This document shows, piece after piece, positions 15,298 to 23,471 of a DNA stretch of 45,353 bases. Location of the stretch: contig DYHB01000007.1 in NCBI GenBank assembly GCA_020724415.1, forward strand, positions 1-45,353. Reading direction: 5' to 3'. Position 1 is the stretch's first letter, and each line of letters starts with the position of its first letter. This DNA is from Thiobacillus sp. GTDB lineage: Bacteria; Pseudomonadota; Gammaproteobacteria; Burkholderiales; Thiobacillaceae. The position numbers were made by a program, and so were the translations under genes. Under the pieces are notes generated by a model, which ran no database searches, was not told the origin of the DNA, and was given only the letters and a program-made list of their open reading frames with translations.

Positions 15298-16761
15298 TCA
15301 AAGTCCCAGTTGGTCCCACAGGGCATCCACCCGGGCCTTCACGGCGTCCGTCATGCGGATGGGGGTGCCCCATTCCCGGGTGGTTTCCCCGGGCCACTTG
15401 TTGGTGGCGTCGATGCCCATCTTGCTGCCCAGGCCGGAGACCGGGCTGGCGAAGTCCAGGTAGTCGATGGGGGTGTTTTCCACCAGAAGGGTGTCCCGGG
15501 CCGGGTCCACCCGGGTGGTCAGGGCCCACATGACGTCGTTCCAGTCCCGCACGTTCACGTCTTCGTCGGTGACCAGGATGAACTTGGTGTACATGAACTG
15601 GCGCAGGAAACTCCACACCCCGAACATGACCCGCTTGGCGTGGCCCGGGTACTGCTTCTTCATGCTCACCACCGCCATGCGGTAGGAACAGCCTTCCGGC
15701 GGCAGGTAGAAGTCCGTGATCTCCGGGAACTGCTTTTGCAGCAGGGGCACGAACACCTCGTTGAGGGCCACCCCCAGGATGGCGGGCTCGTCGGGCGGCT
15801 TACCGGTGTAGGTGCTGTGGTAGATGGGGTCCCGGCGCAGGGTCATGCGTTCCACGGTGAAGACTGGGAAGGTTTCCTGCTCGTTGTAGTAGCCGGTGTG
15901 GTCGCCATAGGGGCCTTCCAGGGCCGTTTCACCGGGGTGGATGACGCCTTCCAATACAATTTCTGCGCTGGCCGGCACTTCCAGGTCCGAGCCCAGGCAT
16001 TTGACCACTTCGGTCTTGGCGCCCCGCAACAAACCGGCGAACTGGTATTCCGACAGGCTGTCCGGCACCGGCGTCACAGCCCCCAGGATGGTGGCCGGAT
16101 CGGCCCCCAGGGCCACGGCGATGGGGAAGGGCTGGCCCGGGTTGACGGCCTGGAACTCGCGGAAATCCAGGGCGCCGCCCCGGTGGGCCAGCCAGCGCAT
16201 GATGAGCTTGTTGGGGCCCAGCACCTGCTGCCGGTAGATGCCCAGGTTCTGGCGCGGCTTGTGGGGGCCCTTGGTCACCACCAGGCCCCAGGTGATCAGG
16301 GGCGCCACGTCCCCGGGCCAGCAGTGCTGGATGGGCAGGCGGGCAAGGTCCACGTCGCCGCCTTCCCACACCACCTCCTGGCAGGGAGCGGAGCGCACGG
16401 TCTTCGGCGACATGTTCATGACCTGCTTCAGCACCGGCCATTTTTCCCAGGCGTCCTTCAGGCCCTTGGGGGGTTCCGGCTCCTTGAGATACGCCAGCAA
16501 TTTGCCGATTTCCCGCAATTTTGCCGGGTCGTCCTCGCCCATGCCCAGGGCGACACGCTTCACGGTGCCGAACAGATTGGCCAGGACCGGCATGTCGTGG
16601 CCACGCGGTCGCTCGAAGAGCAGGGCGGGCCCGCCGGACCGCAACACCCGATCCCCGATCTCGGTCATTTCCAGATGGGGATCGATTTCGGTGGCGATAC
16701 GTTTGAGTTCGCCCATCTTTTCCAATTGGGCGATGAAGTCACGCAAATCTTTGTAATTCAT
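15298..16761 (-). CDS. ubiD: 4-hydroxy-3-polyprenylbenzoate decarboxylase UbiD
   Basis: A 487-residue UbiD-family enzyme (E. coli has about 497). It decarboxylates 3-polyprenyl-4-hydroxybenzoate in ubiquinone synthesis using prenylated FMN made by UbiX, with a divalent metal. Family blocks are present in order: the N-terminal [19 protein letters not shown], the central [19 protein letters not shown], the metal/cofactor region [19 protein letters not shown] followed by GDHTGYY, and the C-terminal [16 protein letters not shown]. The full length and close match to aerobic ubiquinone-type UbiD make a degradative decarboxylase less likely. ubiX is not in the window. Confidence 0.95.
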   Translation of the reverse strand: MNYKDLRDFIAQLEKMGELKRIATEIDPHLEMTEIGDRVLRSGGPALLFERPRGHDMPVLANLFGTVKRVALGMGEDDPAKLREIGKLLAYLKEPEPPKGLKDAWEKWPVLKQVMNMSPKTVRSAPCQEVVWEGGDVDLARLPIQHCWPGDVAPLITWGLVVTKGPHKPRQNLGIYRQQVLGPNKLIMRWLAHRGGALDFREFQAVNPGQPFPIAVALGADPATILGAVTPVPDSLSEYQFAGLLRGAKTEVVKCLGSDLEVPASAEIVLEGVIHPGETALEGPYGDHTGYYNEQETFPVFTVERMTLRRDPIYHSTYTGKPPDEPAILGVALNEVFVPLLQKQFPEITDFYLPPEGCSYRMAVVSMKKQYPGHAKRVMFGVWSFLRQFMYTKFILVTDEDVNVRDWNDVMWALTTRVDPARDTLLVENTPIDYLDFASPVSGLGSKMGIDATNKWPGETTREWGTPIRMTDAVKARVDALWDQLGL

Positions 16762-16782
16762 GTCTTGGCCTGGTTGTGGCCA

Positions 16783-17247
16783 TCAGGAGACTGAGTGCCA
16801 GGGGTAATGATCCTTGTCCTTGCGCCGGTCCCGTCCCGTTCTGCGGTCCGGCCGTTCCCCGAAACGGGCATCCTCCCGCCGTTCCACGCCCGAACGCCGC
16901 TCCTCGCCCGAACGGCGTTCCGTCACGCTGTTCAGTTCGCAAGTGCATCTGGCCCGGGTGCAGCCGGGCAGGGGAAGCAGGGGCGCGGTTCCGTTCCGAA
17001 AATACATGCCGGCCATCTCCCGCGCCGGAGGGCAGGCCTCCGGGTCGGTGACGATCAGTTGCTTGCCCCAGTACTGCTGGGGGCGTGCCTTGCCCACGGG
17101 GACCGGGGAGACCGCCTTGCCAAACGGCGATCTGGGCCAAGGATACGGTGCATTCAACGGCTCCGCGTCTTGACTGCGCACGGCACGCAGCCACCACACG
17201 CCCCCCAAGGCCAATATCAATAGCAGAAAAAAAAGCAGCCAGACCAT
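16783..17247 (-). CDS. Hypothetical membrane-anchored protein with Arg-rich repeat tail
   Basis: 154 residues from ATG 17247, preceded on the reverse strand by AGAGGGG. Residues 2-21 (VWLLFFLLLILALGGVWWL) form one membrane anchor. The middle part has EACPPAREMAGMYF and a four-Cys cluster with CTRARCTCE, a possible metal or disulfide site. The tail (about residues 110-148) is a charged repeat: ERRSGEERRSGVERRED, then RPDRRTGRDRRKDKD. It lies 21 bp upstream of ubiD on the same strand. I do not recognise a family. The repeat could bind nucleic acid or acidic lipid heads; the function is unknown. Confidence 0.7.
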   Translation of the reverse strand: MVWLLFFLLLILALGGVWWLRAVRSQDAEPLNAPYPWPRSPFGKAVSPVPVGKARPQQYWGKQLIVTDPEACPPAREMAGMYFRNGTAPLLPLPGCTRARCTCELNSVTERRSGEERRSGVERREDARFGERPDRRTGRDRRKDKDHYPWHSVS

Positions 17248-17350
17248 GCACCCCTCTGAACCTCGCAAGTCATGACCGCAAGTTTACTTCCAAGCGCCAC
17301 GCTGGTGGATGCCCAATGGGGACATCAAGCAGCAAATCGGGCGTCCGGAT

Positions 17351-17986
17351 TCAATCCATGTATTCGAATACCTTCACCACCTTCTCGGCGCCCTTTGTCT
17401 TGGCCGCAATTTCGGCCGCGATCTGGCCCTCTTCCTTGCGCACCAGGCCCATGAGGTACACCGTGCCGTCTTCCGTCACGACCTTGATGTGGTGGGCGCT
17501 GATGCGCTTGTCATCCAGCAGGCGGGTCTTGACCTTGGCCGTGGTAAAGCCATCGTTGCTACGGGTTTTCAATGTCGTGGGCTCGCCAATGGCCAATTCG
17601 TTGATCACCTCCAGCACGTCGGGGTGCATGCGGGCGATTTCGGTTGCCTTGACCCGGGTCTCGTTGTCAGGAACCTGACCGGTCACCAGCACTCGCCGGT
17701 TGAAGCTGGTGAAGCTGACGTGGGCATCCTTCCTTTCCAGCTCGGTGAAGCGGTGGATGGAACGGAGCTCGATGCCCTCGTCCGTGAGATAGGTACCGGT
17801 ACTGCGCCGATCCTCCACCATCAGCGCCCCGGTCCCCAGTCCCACGCCCAACACCGGCGCACATCCGGTCAGCTGGCTTGCGGCCATGACCACACCCACC
17901 AGAAGCAGGACCGGCGAGATGGACATGGCAGCGCCTCCAGACCGCTTCGCAGACCCGGGACTCGGCAAGGTTGAGGATCGTTTCAT
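17351..17986 (-). CDS. dolP: Dual-BON-domain outer-membrane lipoprotein DolP (YraP)
   Basis: A lipoprotein with two BON domains that in E. coli localises to the outer membrane and division site and supports envelope integrity and BAM function. The lipobox is LTGC. BON1 covers HVSFTSFNRRVLVTGQVPDN, and BON2 begins near FTTAKVKTRLLDDKRISAHH and ends in VYLMGLVRKEEG. The start at 17986 follows GGGAGCC and gives an n-region with Lys/Arg; an internal ATG at 17926 also has a good GGAGG and gives a shorter signal peptide (MSISPVLLLVGVVMAASQL), so the true start is open. It follows diaA by one base, as in the E. coli yraN-diaA-dolP block. Confidence 0.88.
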   Translation of the reverse strand: MKRSSTLPSPGSAKRSGGAAMSISPVLLLVGVVMAASQLTGCAPVLGVGLGTGALMVEDRRSTGTYLTDEGIELRSIHRFTELERKDAHVSFTSFNRRVLVTGQVPDNETRVKATEIARMHPDVLEVINELAIGEPTTLKTRSNDGFTTAKVKTRLLDDKRISAHHIKVVTEDGTVYLMGLVRKEEGQIAAEIAAKTKGAEKVVKVFEYMD

Positions 17987-17987
17987 T

Positions 17988-18575
17988 TCAGGCTCCCAAT
18001 AAAAGGTAATCAATGCTGTCACAGAGACAATGAATGGCCAAATGATGCACCTCCTGAATGCGCGCCGTGGATTCGGCCGGGACTGGAATGAGTATGTCTT
18101 GGTCACCCAGAAGCTCGCCGAGTTCCCCGCCATCGGCGCCTGTCAGGGCGACCACGCTCATTTCCTTTTCATGGGCGGCCTGAACGGCTTCCAGGATGTT
18201 GCGCGAGTTGCCGCTGGTGGAGATGGCGAACAGGACATCGCCCGGGGCCCCCAGGGCCCGTATCTGGCGGGCGAAAATATGCGTGTAGTCCCGATCATTG
18301 GCAATGGCCGTCAGGATGGCGGCATCCGCCGACAGGGCCAGGGCGGCCAGTCCGGGGCGGTCCCGTTCGAAGCGGTGCACCAGTCTGGCGGAAAAGTGCT
18401 GGGCATCTGCCATGGCCCCTCCGTTGCCGCAGCTCATGATCTTCCCTTCGATCATGAGGCAGTTCACCATGTGCTCCGCCGCCATGGCGATGGGATCGGC
18501 CATGACTTCCGCCGCGGCCAGCTTGATCCGGGCGCTCTCCTCAAAGAGCCGGTGAATGCGTTCGGCGGTGCTCAT
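17988..18575 (-). CDS. diaA: DiaA/GmhA-like SIS-domain protein (DnaA-associating factor)
   Basis: 195 residues, one SIS (phosphosugar isomerase) domain. SIS signatures are SCGNGGAMADAQHFSARL near residue 48 and AISTSGNSRNILEAV near residue 118, followed by ALTGADGG and HHLAIHCLCDSIDYLL. The sequence resembles both phosphoheptose isomerase GmhA and DiaA, the DnaA-binding initiation stimulator. DiaA is preferred because of synteny: yraN upstream, dolP downstream and rsmI divergent, as in E. coli and Pseudomonas. The start is ATG 18575; the ribosome-binding site is weak. Confidence 0.85.
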   Translation of the reverse strand: MSTAERIHRLFEESARIKLAAAEVMADPIAMAAEHMVNCLMIEGKIMSCGNGGAMADAQHFSARLVHRFERDRPGLAALALSADAAILTAIANDRDYTHIFARQIRALGAPGDVLFAISTSGNSRNILEAVQAAHEKEMSVVALTGADGGELGELLGDQDILIPVPAESTARIQEVHHLAIHCLCDSIDYLLLGA

Positions 18576-18651
18576 GGTCTGGTGTTGGCGCAGTGTCCGG
18601 TGGTGCTCAACTGACAAGCATGCCTGATGATGACGATCATGGCTGGGGCGG

Positions 18652-18667
18652 CCGTCCAGAAGGACGG
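18652..18667 (-). other. Leader hairpin upstream of diaA
   Basis: CCGTCC and GGACGG form a perfect 6-bp stem with a 4-nt loop in the presumed 5' leader of diaA-dolP. There is no T-run on either side, so it is not a terminator. Confidence 0.3.
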
Positions 18668-18700
18668 ATCGGGTGGATGAAGTGATACATGAGGGCACCC

Positions 18701-18706
18701 ATTATA
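18701..18706 (-). promoter_or_regulatory. -10 element for diaA-dolP
   Basis: A perfect TATAAT on the reverse strand, between yraN and diaA. No convincing -35 lies 16-18 bp upstream, so an activator may be needed. The leader to the diaA ATG would be about 120 nt. Confidence 0.4.
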
Positions 18707-18714
18707 GTCGGCCC

Positions 18715-19053
18715 TCATTCCGGAGCTTGAAAGGCATCCCGCAACCAGGTCAGTTGCCCTTGCTGATCCAGTATGGCGTCGAAGCGGCAGTTGGGCGTGC
18801 TGGACAACCCGGCAAGATATAGCCTGGCCGCGTGTATGACGCGACCTTGCTTGGTCCGGGTGATGCTGGCGGCAGCGCCGCCGTACTGATGGCCAGACCT
18901 CGAGCGCACTTCTATGAATACCAGGGTATCCCCGTCACGCATGATCAGGTCGATTTCGCCCCCCCGGGTCCGCCAGTTGCGTGCCACGGGCTTCAAGCCC
19001 TGACCAACAAGATAACGCTCCGCTCTCAGTTCACTTTCCGCGCCCGATGGCAT
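18715..19053 (-). CDS. yraN: YraN/UPF0102 family nuclease-like protein
   Basis: 112 residues with the endonuclease-like fold of UPF0102. Conserved elements are GAESELRAERYL, the catalytic-type RGGEIDLIMRDG with VFIEVRSRS (the E-D-ExK pattern), and CRFDAIL. E. coli YraN has about 131 residues. The start ATG 19053 is supported by GGGAGA on the reverse strand; longer in-frame starts lack one. It is divergent from rsmI, with 64 bp between the starts. lpoA, which sits between yraN and rsmI in gammaproteobacteria, is absent. The molecular function remains unproven, though a Holliday-junction-type nuclease has been suggested. Confidence 0.9.
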   Translation of the reverse strand: MPSGAESELRAERYLVGQGLKPVARNWRTRGGEIDLIMRDGDTLVFIEVRSRSGHQYGGAAASITRTKQGRVIHAARLYLAGLSSTPNCRFDAILDQQGQLTWLRDAFQAPE

Positions 19054-19117
19054 GGCTTCTCCCTGGTTCTTGCGGGCCAGGCTGATACACTGGCCCTGTT
19101 CCATACATAACGGCATC

Positions 19118-20020
19118 ATGGAAGACATTTCCGACACTGTCCACGGTGGACGCGGCGCCCGGCCCGGAACCTTGTATCTGGTGGCGACCCCCATCGGCAA
19201 CCTGCGTGACATCACCTTGCGCGCCCTGGATATCCTGGCCAGTGCGGACCTGGTGGCAGCCGAGGACACCCGCACCACTTCAGGCCTGCTGTCTGCCCAT
19301 CACGTCCGGGCCCGGCTGGTTCCCTATCACGAACACAATGAACGCCGGGCCGCCCAGTCCCTGCTGGAGTCCTTGAAAGCTGGCAAGAGCGTGGCGCTGG
19401 TGAGCGACGCGGGCACCCCGGGCATCAGTGACCCTGGCGCCGCCCTGGTGGACCTGGCCAGGAGCCACGACATTCCGGTAGTGCCGATTCCCGGCCCCAG
19501 TGCAGTCACGACGCTCCTGTCCGTATCCGGGGTGATGGGGCGGCAGTGGCTGTTCCATGGCTTTCTGCCCCCCCGGCCAGCGGCCCGCCGAAAGGTGCTG
19601 GAATCCCTGGCCAACATGACCTATCCCATCCTCTTCTATGAGTCACCCCATCGCATTCTCGAATGTGTGGCGGACATGAATGCCCTACTGGGAGGGGACA
19701 GACAGCTGCTGATCGGGCGGGAAATGACCAAGCTGTTCGAGACCGTGCATGTCTTGCCCCTGGCCGAGGCCTCTGCCTGGCTCGAGGCCGACAGCCATCG
19801 CCAGCGAGGGGAGTTCGCCCTGCTGCTGGAAGGCAAGCCCGACACGCCCGACGACCCCTTGTCGGCAGCCCGAACCCTGCTCGGCGCATTGTTGGAAGAA
19901 TTGCCTGCCAGCCAGGCGGCCCGGGTGGCCGCGCGGATCACCGGCCAGCGCAAGAATGCGCTGTATGATCTCGCCCTGGCCATGGCAGCGACTGCCGGTA
20001 CTATGGATGAGACGAAGTGA
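19118..20020 (+). CDS. rsmI: 16S rRNA (cytidine1402-2'-O)-methyltransferase RsmI
   Basis: A 300-residue tetrapyrrole-methylase-fold enzyme that 2'-O-methylates C1402 of 16S rRNA with SAM; rsmH in this window modifies N4 of the same base. Motifs: GTLYLVATPIGNLRDITLRA, AAEDTRTTSGLL, ALVSDAGTPGISDPG, IPGPSAVTTLLSVSG and FHGFLPPR. The start ATG 19118 (MEDISDTVHGG) is chosen because upstream in-frame starts would run into the divergent yraN. No clear ribosome-binding site precedes it, which is odd and may mean a near-leaderless mRNA. Confidence 0.95.
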   Translation: MEDISDTVHGGRGARPGTLYLVATPIGNLRDITLRALDILASADLVAAEDTRTTSGLLSAHHVRARLVPYHEHNERRAAQSLLESLKAGKSVALVSDAGTPGISDPGAALVDLARSHDIPVVPIPGPSAVTTLLSVSGVMGRQWLFHGFLPPRPAARRKVLESLANMTYPILFYESPHRILECVADMNALLGGDRQLLIGREMTKLFETVHVLPLAEASAWLEADSHRQRGEFALLLEGKPDTPDDPLSAARTLLGALLEELPASQAARVAARITGQRKNALYDLALAMAATAGTMDETK

Positions 20021-20070
20021 TAATTGTGACAAAGTGACAAGATGATGGCTCGCAAGGCAAGGAGAACGCA

Positions 20071-21105
20071 GTGACGAATAGCTTGACCATGACCCGGCCG
20101 GATGACTGGCACCTGCATCTGCGGGACGGCCCGGCCATGGCGGCGGTCCTGCCGGATACGGCAAGGCGCTTTGCCCGGGCCATCGTGATGCCCAACCTGA
20201 AGCCCCCCGTGCGCTCGGTGGCCGAGGCCGAGGCCTACCGGGCCCGCATCCTGGCCGCATTGCCCGCCGGCATGCGCTTCGAGCCCTTGATGACGCTCTA
20301 CCTGACCGACAATACCCGCCCGGACGAAATACGCTTGGCCAAGGCCAGCGGGTTCGTGCATGCCGTCAAGTATTACCCGGCGGGAGCCACGACCAATTCC
20401 GATTTCGGCGTCAGTTCCGTGGAGCGCGCATATCCAGCCATAGAAGCCATGGCCGAGGCAGGCCTGCCCCTGCTGGTCCATGGTGAAAGCACCCACCCGG
20501 ACGTGGACGTGTTCGACCGGGAGCGGGTCTTCATAAACGAAGTCCTGGCCCCTTTGCTGGCGCGCTTTCCCAGCCTGCGACTGGTCCTGGAACACATCAC
20601 CACCCGGGAGGGAATCGATTTCGTCCTGGGCCAGGGTCCCCAGGTGGGGGGCACCCTCACCGCCCATCATCTGCTCTACAACCGCAATGCCTTGTTCAAG
20701 GGGGGAATCCGGCCCCACTACTACTGCCTGCCAGTGCTCAAGCGGGAGGTCCACCGCCAGGCCCTGTTGGCTGCGGCGGTCTCCGGCAGCCCCAAGTTTT
20801 TCCTGGGCACCGACAGCGCCCCCCATACCCAGGACAGCAAGGAATGCGCCTGCGGCTGCGCTGGCATCTACTCGGCCCACGCCGGGATCGAACTGTATGC
20901 CGAGGCCTTCGAGGCAGCGGGCGCCCTGGATCGGCTGGAGGCCTTCGCCAGCTTCCATGGCCCGGATTTTTATGGCTTGCCACGGAATACCGATCGCATC
21001 ACACTAGTCAGACGGGACTGGGAGGTCCCGGCCAGCCTGGACTATGGTGCCGACAAGCTGATCCCCCTGAGGGCCGGCGAGAATGTCCGCTGGCAGATCG
21101 CTTAA
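20071..21105 (+). CDS. pyrC: Dihydroorotase, class II (PyrC)
   Basis: A 344-residue zinc enzyme closing carbamoyl-aspartate to dihydroorotate in pyrimidine synthesis. Metal ligands: H14 and H16 ([10 protein letters not shown]), carboxylated K100 ([15 protein letters not shown]), H137 (LLVHGES), H175 (LEHITT) and D248 (LGTDSAPHT). The length matches E. coli PyrC (about 348). The start is GTG 20071 with AAGGAGA upstream. It stands 50 bp after rsmI and is followed by pilU with no functional link. Confidence 0.95.
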   Translation: MTNSLTMTRPDDWHLHLRDGPAMAAVLPDTARRFARAIVMPNLKPPVRSVAEAEAYRARILAALPAGMRFEPLMTLYLTDNTRPDEIRLAKASGFVHAVKYYPAGATTNSDFGVSSVERAYPAIEAMAEAGLPLLVHGESTHPDVDVFDRERVFINEVLAPLLARFPSLRLVLEHITTREGIDFVLGQGPQVGGTLTAHHLLYNRNALFKGGIRPHYYCLPVLKREVHRQALLAAAVSGSPKFFLGTDSAPHTQDSKECACGCAGIYSAHAGIELYAEAFEAAGALDRLEAFASFHGPDFYGLPRNTDRITLVRRDWEVPASLDYGADKLIPLRAGENVRWQIA

Positions 21106-21122
21106 GGAGAGCGGAGCCCGCC

Positions 21123-22253
21123 ATGCAAAACGACAGCCCCTATTTCAAATATGTCATGGACCTGCTGGCCATGCTGGTGGAGAAGGACGGTTCGGATTTG
21201 TTCATCACCGTGGGGGCGCCACCCACCTTGAAGATCCATGGCGAGATCACCCCGGCAGGCAGCAAGCCCTTGACCCGGGAACAGGTCGAAGAAATCGTCC
21301 TGGCCGTGATGAACGAGAAGCAGCGGGGCGAGTTCCGCGAGACCAAGGAATGCAACTTCGGCCTGGGCATGCCCCAGATCGGCCGGTTCCGGATGAATGC
21401 CTACGTCCAGCGGGGTTCTCCCGGCTTGGTGGCCCGCACGATTTCCACGGTCATCCCGTCCCTGGAGAGCCTGAACCTGCCCATGGGGCTCAAGAAAATC
21501 GTCATGGAAAAGCGCGGCCTGGTGCTCATGGTCGGCGCCACCGGTTCCGGCAAGTCCACCAGCCTGGCGGCCATGATCGGTTACCGCAACGAGAACAGCC
21601 GGGGTCACATCATCACCATCGAGGACCCGATCGAATACGTCCATCCCCATCGCAGCAGTCTGGTCATGCAGCGGGAAGTGGGCGTGGATACGGACAACTG
21701 GTTCGCCGCCCTCAAGAACACCCTGCGCCAGGCCCCAGATGTCATCTTCATTGGCGAGATCCGGGAGCGGGAAACCATGGATTACGCCATCGCCTTTTCC
21801 GAAACCGGCCATCTCTGCCTGGCGACCCTGCATGCCAACAATGCCAACCAGGCCCTGGACCGGATCATCAACTTCTTCCCCAGTGACCGGCGCGACCAAT
21901 TGCTGATGGACCTGTCCCTGAACATCAAGGCCATCGTGTCCCAACGCCTGGTGCCCCAGATCGACGGGGGCCGGATACCGGCCGTGGAAATCATGATCGG
22001 CACCCCCTTCGTGCAGGATCTCATCCACCGGGGGGCCGTGCACGAAATCAAGCCGGTCATGGCCAAATCCCGGGACCTGGGCATGCAGACCTTCGACCAG
22101 GCCCTGTTCGATCTCGTGGCCATGGGCAAGGTGGAACCCCAGGTGGCCCTGCGCTACGCCGACTCTTCCAACGACCTGCGACTGATGATCAAGAGCCTCG
22201 ACATCCCCGGCGTGGAGAACCTGGACAGCAGCGGCAAGCTATCCATCCTCTAG
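21123..22253 (+). CDS. pilU: Type IV pilus retraction ATPase PilU
   Basis: A 376-residue secretion-superfamily ATPase that assists pilus retraction at the inner membrane. Walker A is GATGSGKST (138-146), the Asp box is ITIEDPIEYVH, Walker B is VIFIGEIRE, and the His box is LATLHANNANQ. PilU rather than PilT is indicated by EKDGSDLF near the N-terminus, HEIKPVMAKSRDLGMQTFDQ, the length, and the absence of the PilT C-terminal AIRNLIRE signature. pilT, normally adjacent, is not in this window. ATG 21123 is preceded by AAGGAGAG. Confidence 0.9.
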   Translation: MQNDSPYFKYVMDLLAMLVEKDGSDLFITVGAPPTLKIHGEITPAGSKPLTREQVEEIVLAVMNEKQRGEFRETKECNFGLGMPQIGRFRMNAYVQRGSPGLVARTISTVIPSLESLNLPMGLKKIVMEKRGLVLMVGATGSGKSTSLAAMIGYRNENSRGHIITIEDPIEYVHPHRSSLVMQREVGVDTDNWFAALKNTLRQAPDVIFIGEIRERETMDYAIAFSETGHLCLATLHANNANQALDRIINFFPSDRRDQLLMDLSLNIKAIVSQRLVPQIDGGRIPAVEIMIGTPFVQDLIHRGAVHEIKPVMAKSRDLGMQTFDQALFDLVAMGKVEPQVALRYADSSNDLRLMIKSLDIPGVENLDSSGKLSIL

Positions 22254-22313
22254 CCGCCTGGCGCGGCCCAAGGCCCTTCCACTGGATATTCCGGCGCAAC
22301 GGCCATTCAAGGA

Positions 22314-22319
22314 TATACT
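22314..22319 (+). promoter_or_regulatory. -10 box of rnpB
   Basis: TATACT lies 6 bases before the inferred 5' end of RNase P RNA (22326), the expected distance. No good -35 is present (TTCCGG with 19-bp spacing is the best), so strength may come from other elements. Confidence 0.5.
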
Positions 22320-22325
22320 GGGGGC

Positions 22326-22742
22326 GGAGTTGGCCAGGCAATCGCTGCTGCGAGGCAGAGGAAAGTCCGGGCTCCACAGGGCAGGGTGCCAGGTAACGCC
22401 TGGGCGTCGCGAGACGACGGACAGTCCCGCCCGTGAGGGTGGGCGCCAGCGAAGACTAATGCGCAGCCGGCTTGCCGGTCTGAACCGACGCTGGATGGCA
22501 ACAGAAACATACCGCCGATGGTCTCTGCGCAGATACAGGCAAGGTTGAAATCGTGCGGTAAGAGCGCACGGCTGCTCCGGCAACGGCGGCAGCGGGCAAA
22601 CCCCACCCGGAGCAAGGCCAAATAGGCAGGCGTCGAAGCGGTCCGCTGAGCCTGCGGGTAGGCTGCATGAGGCGACAGGCGACTTTCGTCCCAGATGAAT
22701 GATTGCCCACGACAGAACCCGGCTTATCGGCCAACTCCCCCT
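22326..22742 (+). ncRNA. rnpB: RNase P RNA (bacterial class A)
   Basis: The catalytic RNA of RNase P, which matures tRNA 5' ends; about 417 nt. The universally conserved blocks are present: GAGGAAAGTCCGGGCTCC (22358-22375), forming one strand of P4, and ACAGAACCCGGCTTAT (22712-22727), forming the other. The ends close as P1: GGAGTTGGCC (22327-22336) pairs with GGCCAACTCC near 22729-22738. Further landmarks are AGTCCCGCCCGTGAGGGTGG and GGTAAGAGCGCAC. End positions are accurate to a few bases. No strong intrinsic terminator follows; a short T-run occurs near 22752. No protein is expected here. It lies upstream of mraZ, as in Pseudomonas. Confidence 0.97.
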
Positions 22743-22899
22743 TCTTTCGCATTTTTCCCCAAGCCGTCATGGCCGCCTCCGTCGACACTTAACAAGTTAC
22801 TTTAAGTTTCGATGATATTGGCTTCATTGGATTGCATAAGCCCTCGGTTTTCTGTGTTCGTAAGTCCTTGTTGTCATTGAAAAAACACGGTCAGCCACC
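22743..22899 (+). other. AT-rich intergenic spacer between rnpB and the mra promoter
   Basis: No gene is seen. It is more AT-rich than the surroundings. The only structure noted is ACTTAA (22787-22792) facing TTAAGT (22802-22807) across 9 bp, too weak to assign. Confidence 0.4.
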
Positions 22900-22929
22900 T
22901 TGACTTTCGGTTTCCGCAGTCACTATAGT
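22900..22929 (+). promoter_or_regulatory. Main promoter of the dcw (mra) cluster
   Basis: TTGACT (22900-22905), an 18-bp spacer, then TATAGT (22924-22929): the best sigma-70 match in the window. The predicted start is near 22936, giving a leader of about 62 nt to mraZ that holds the repeat array. Confidence 0.75.
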
Positions 22930-22973
22930 GGGCAAATGTGGAGGAAAGTGGAGGAAAGTGCAGTCGAGTGGTG
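22929..22973 (+). repeat. MraZ operator: five pentamers at exact 10-bp spacing
   Basis: TGGGC (22929), TGGAG (22939), TGGAG (22949), TGCAG (22959) and TGGTG (22969) are each separated by 5 bp. MraZ is known to bind tandem TGGGN boxes with 5-bp gaps in its own promoter. Here only the first box matches the classical TGGGN; the rest are diverged to TGGAG, TGCAG and TGGTG. The first box overlaps the last base of the -10 and the array covers the transcription start. Confidence 0.7.
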
Positions 22974-22997
22974 TTGGTCGACTCATGACGGATGACG

Positions 22998-23471
22998 ATG
23001 TTTCGAGGACTCTCCCCGGTCGCGCTGGATGGCAAAGGTCGCCTGGCCATCCCGACAAAGTACCGCGAGCTGCTCACCCAGCTCTGCGGGGGGCATCTTA
23101 TCGTCACCTTGGACCCCATGTCCGGCTGCCTGCTGCTGTACCCCTTTCCAGAATGGGAAACCATTGAGCAATCCTTGAACCGGCTATCGAGCTTCGACCC
23201 CATGAACCGCCAACTCCAGCGCATCCTGGTGGGTTCGGCCTCGGACCTGGAGATGGATGGCGCGGGCCGTGTGTTGATCCCGGCTCCCCTGAGGGAACGG
23301 GCACGTCTCGACAAGGATGTGAGCCTGGTCGGTCAGGGCAAGAAATTCGAGATTTGGAATGGTGCCGAATGGCAGGCCCAACTGGATGCCGCCAGCGGAT
23401 TGCCGGCCCGATTGGACGAAGCCATGCGCAAAGGGGAACTACCGGAAGACCTCAAGGGCTTCTCCTTGTGA
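22998..23471 (+). CDS. mraZ: Transcriptional regulator MraZ
   Basis: 157 residues; a ring-forming DNA-binding protein with two AbrB/SpoVT-like (MraZ) domains that represses the dcw cluster. It begins with the canonical MFRG followed by [15 protein letters not shown]; the second domain has [20 protein letters not shown]. The start ATG 22998 is preferred over ATG 22992 because the family begins with MFRG. Neither has a clear Shine-Dalgarno sequence. The stop overlaps the rsmH GTG start. Confidence 0.95.
   Translation: MFRGLSPVALDGKGRLAIPTKYRELLTQLCGGHLIVTLDPMSGCLLLYPFPEWETIEQSLNRLSSFDPMNRQLQRILVGSASDLEMDGAGRVLIPAPLRERARLDKDVSLVGQGKKFEIWNGAEWQAQLDAASGLPARLDEAMRKGELPEDLKGFSL

Noticed and set aside
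15127-16794. Long open frame (555 codons) on the forward strand opposite ubiD
   Set aside because: It is the complement of a highly conserved ubiD; long antisense frames are expected in GC-rich DNA with strong third-position bias, and the product is low in complexity with no family features.
22189-22788. Several short reading frames inside the RNase P RNA region
   Set aside because: The conserved P4 strands and closing P1 helix identify this as rnpB; overlapping frames are incidental.
22787-22807. ACTTAA/TTAAGT palindrome in the rnpB-mraZ spacer
   Set aside because: Short AT-rich arms in AT-rich DNA, not near a promoter element; too likely by chance.
22842-22847. TTGCAT half-site resembling the Zur-type operator upstream of mraZ
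   Set aside because: No ATGCAA arm lies 5 bp upstream, and the nearest gene control is explained by the TTGACT/TATAGT promoter and MraZ repeats.
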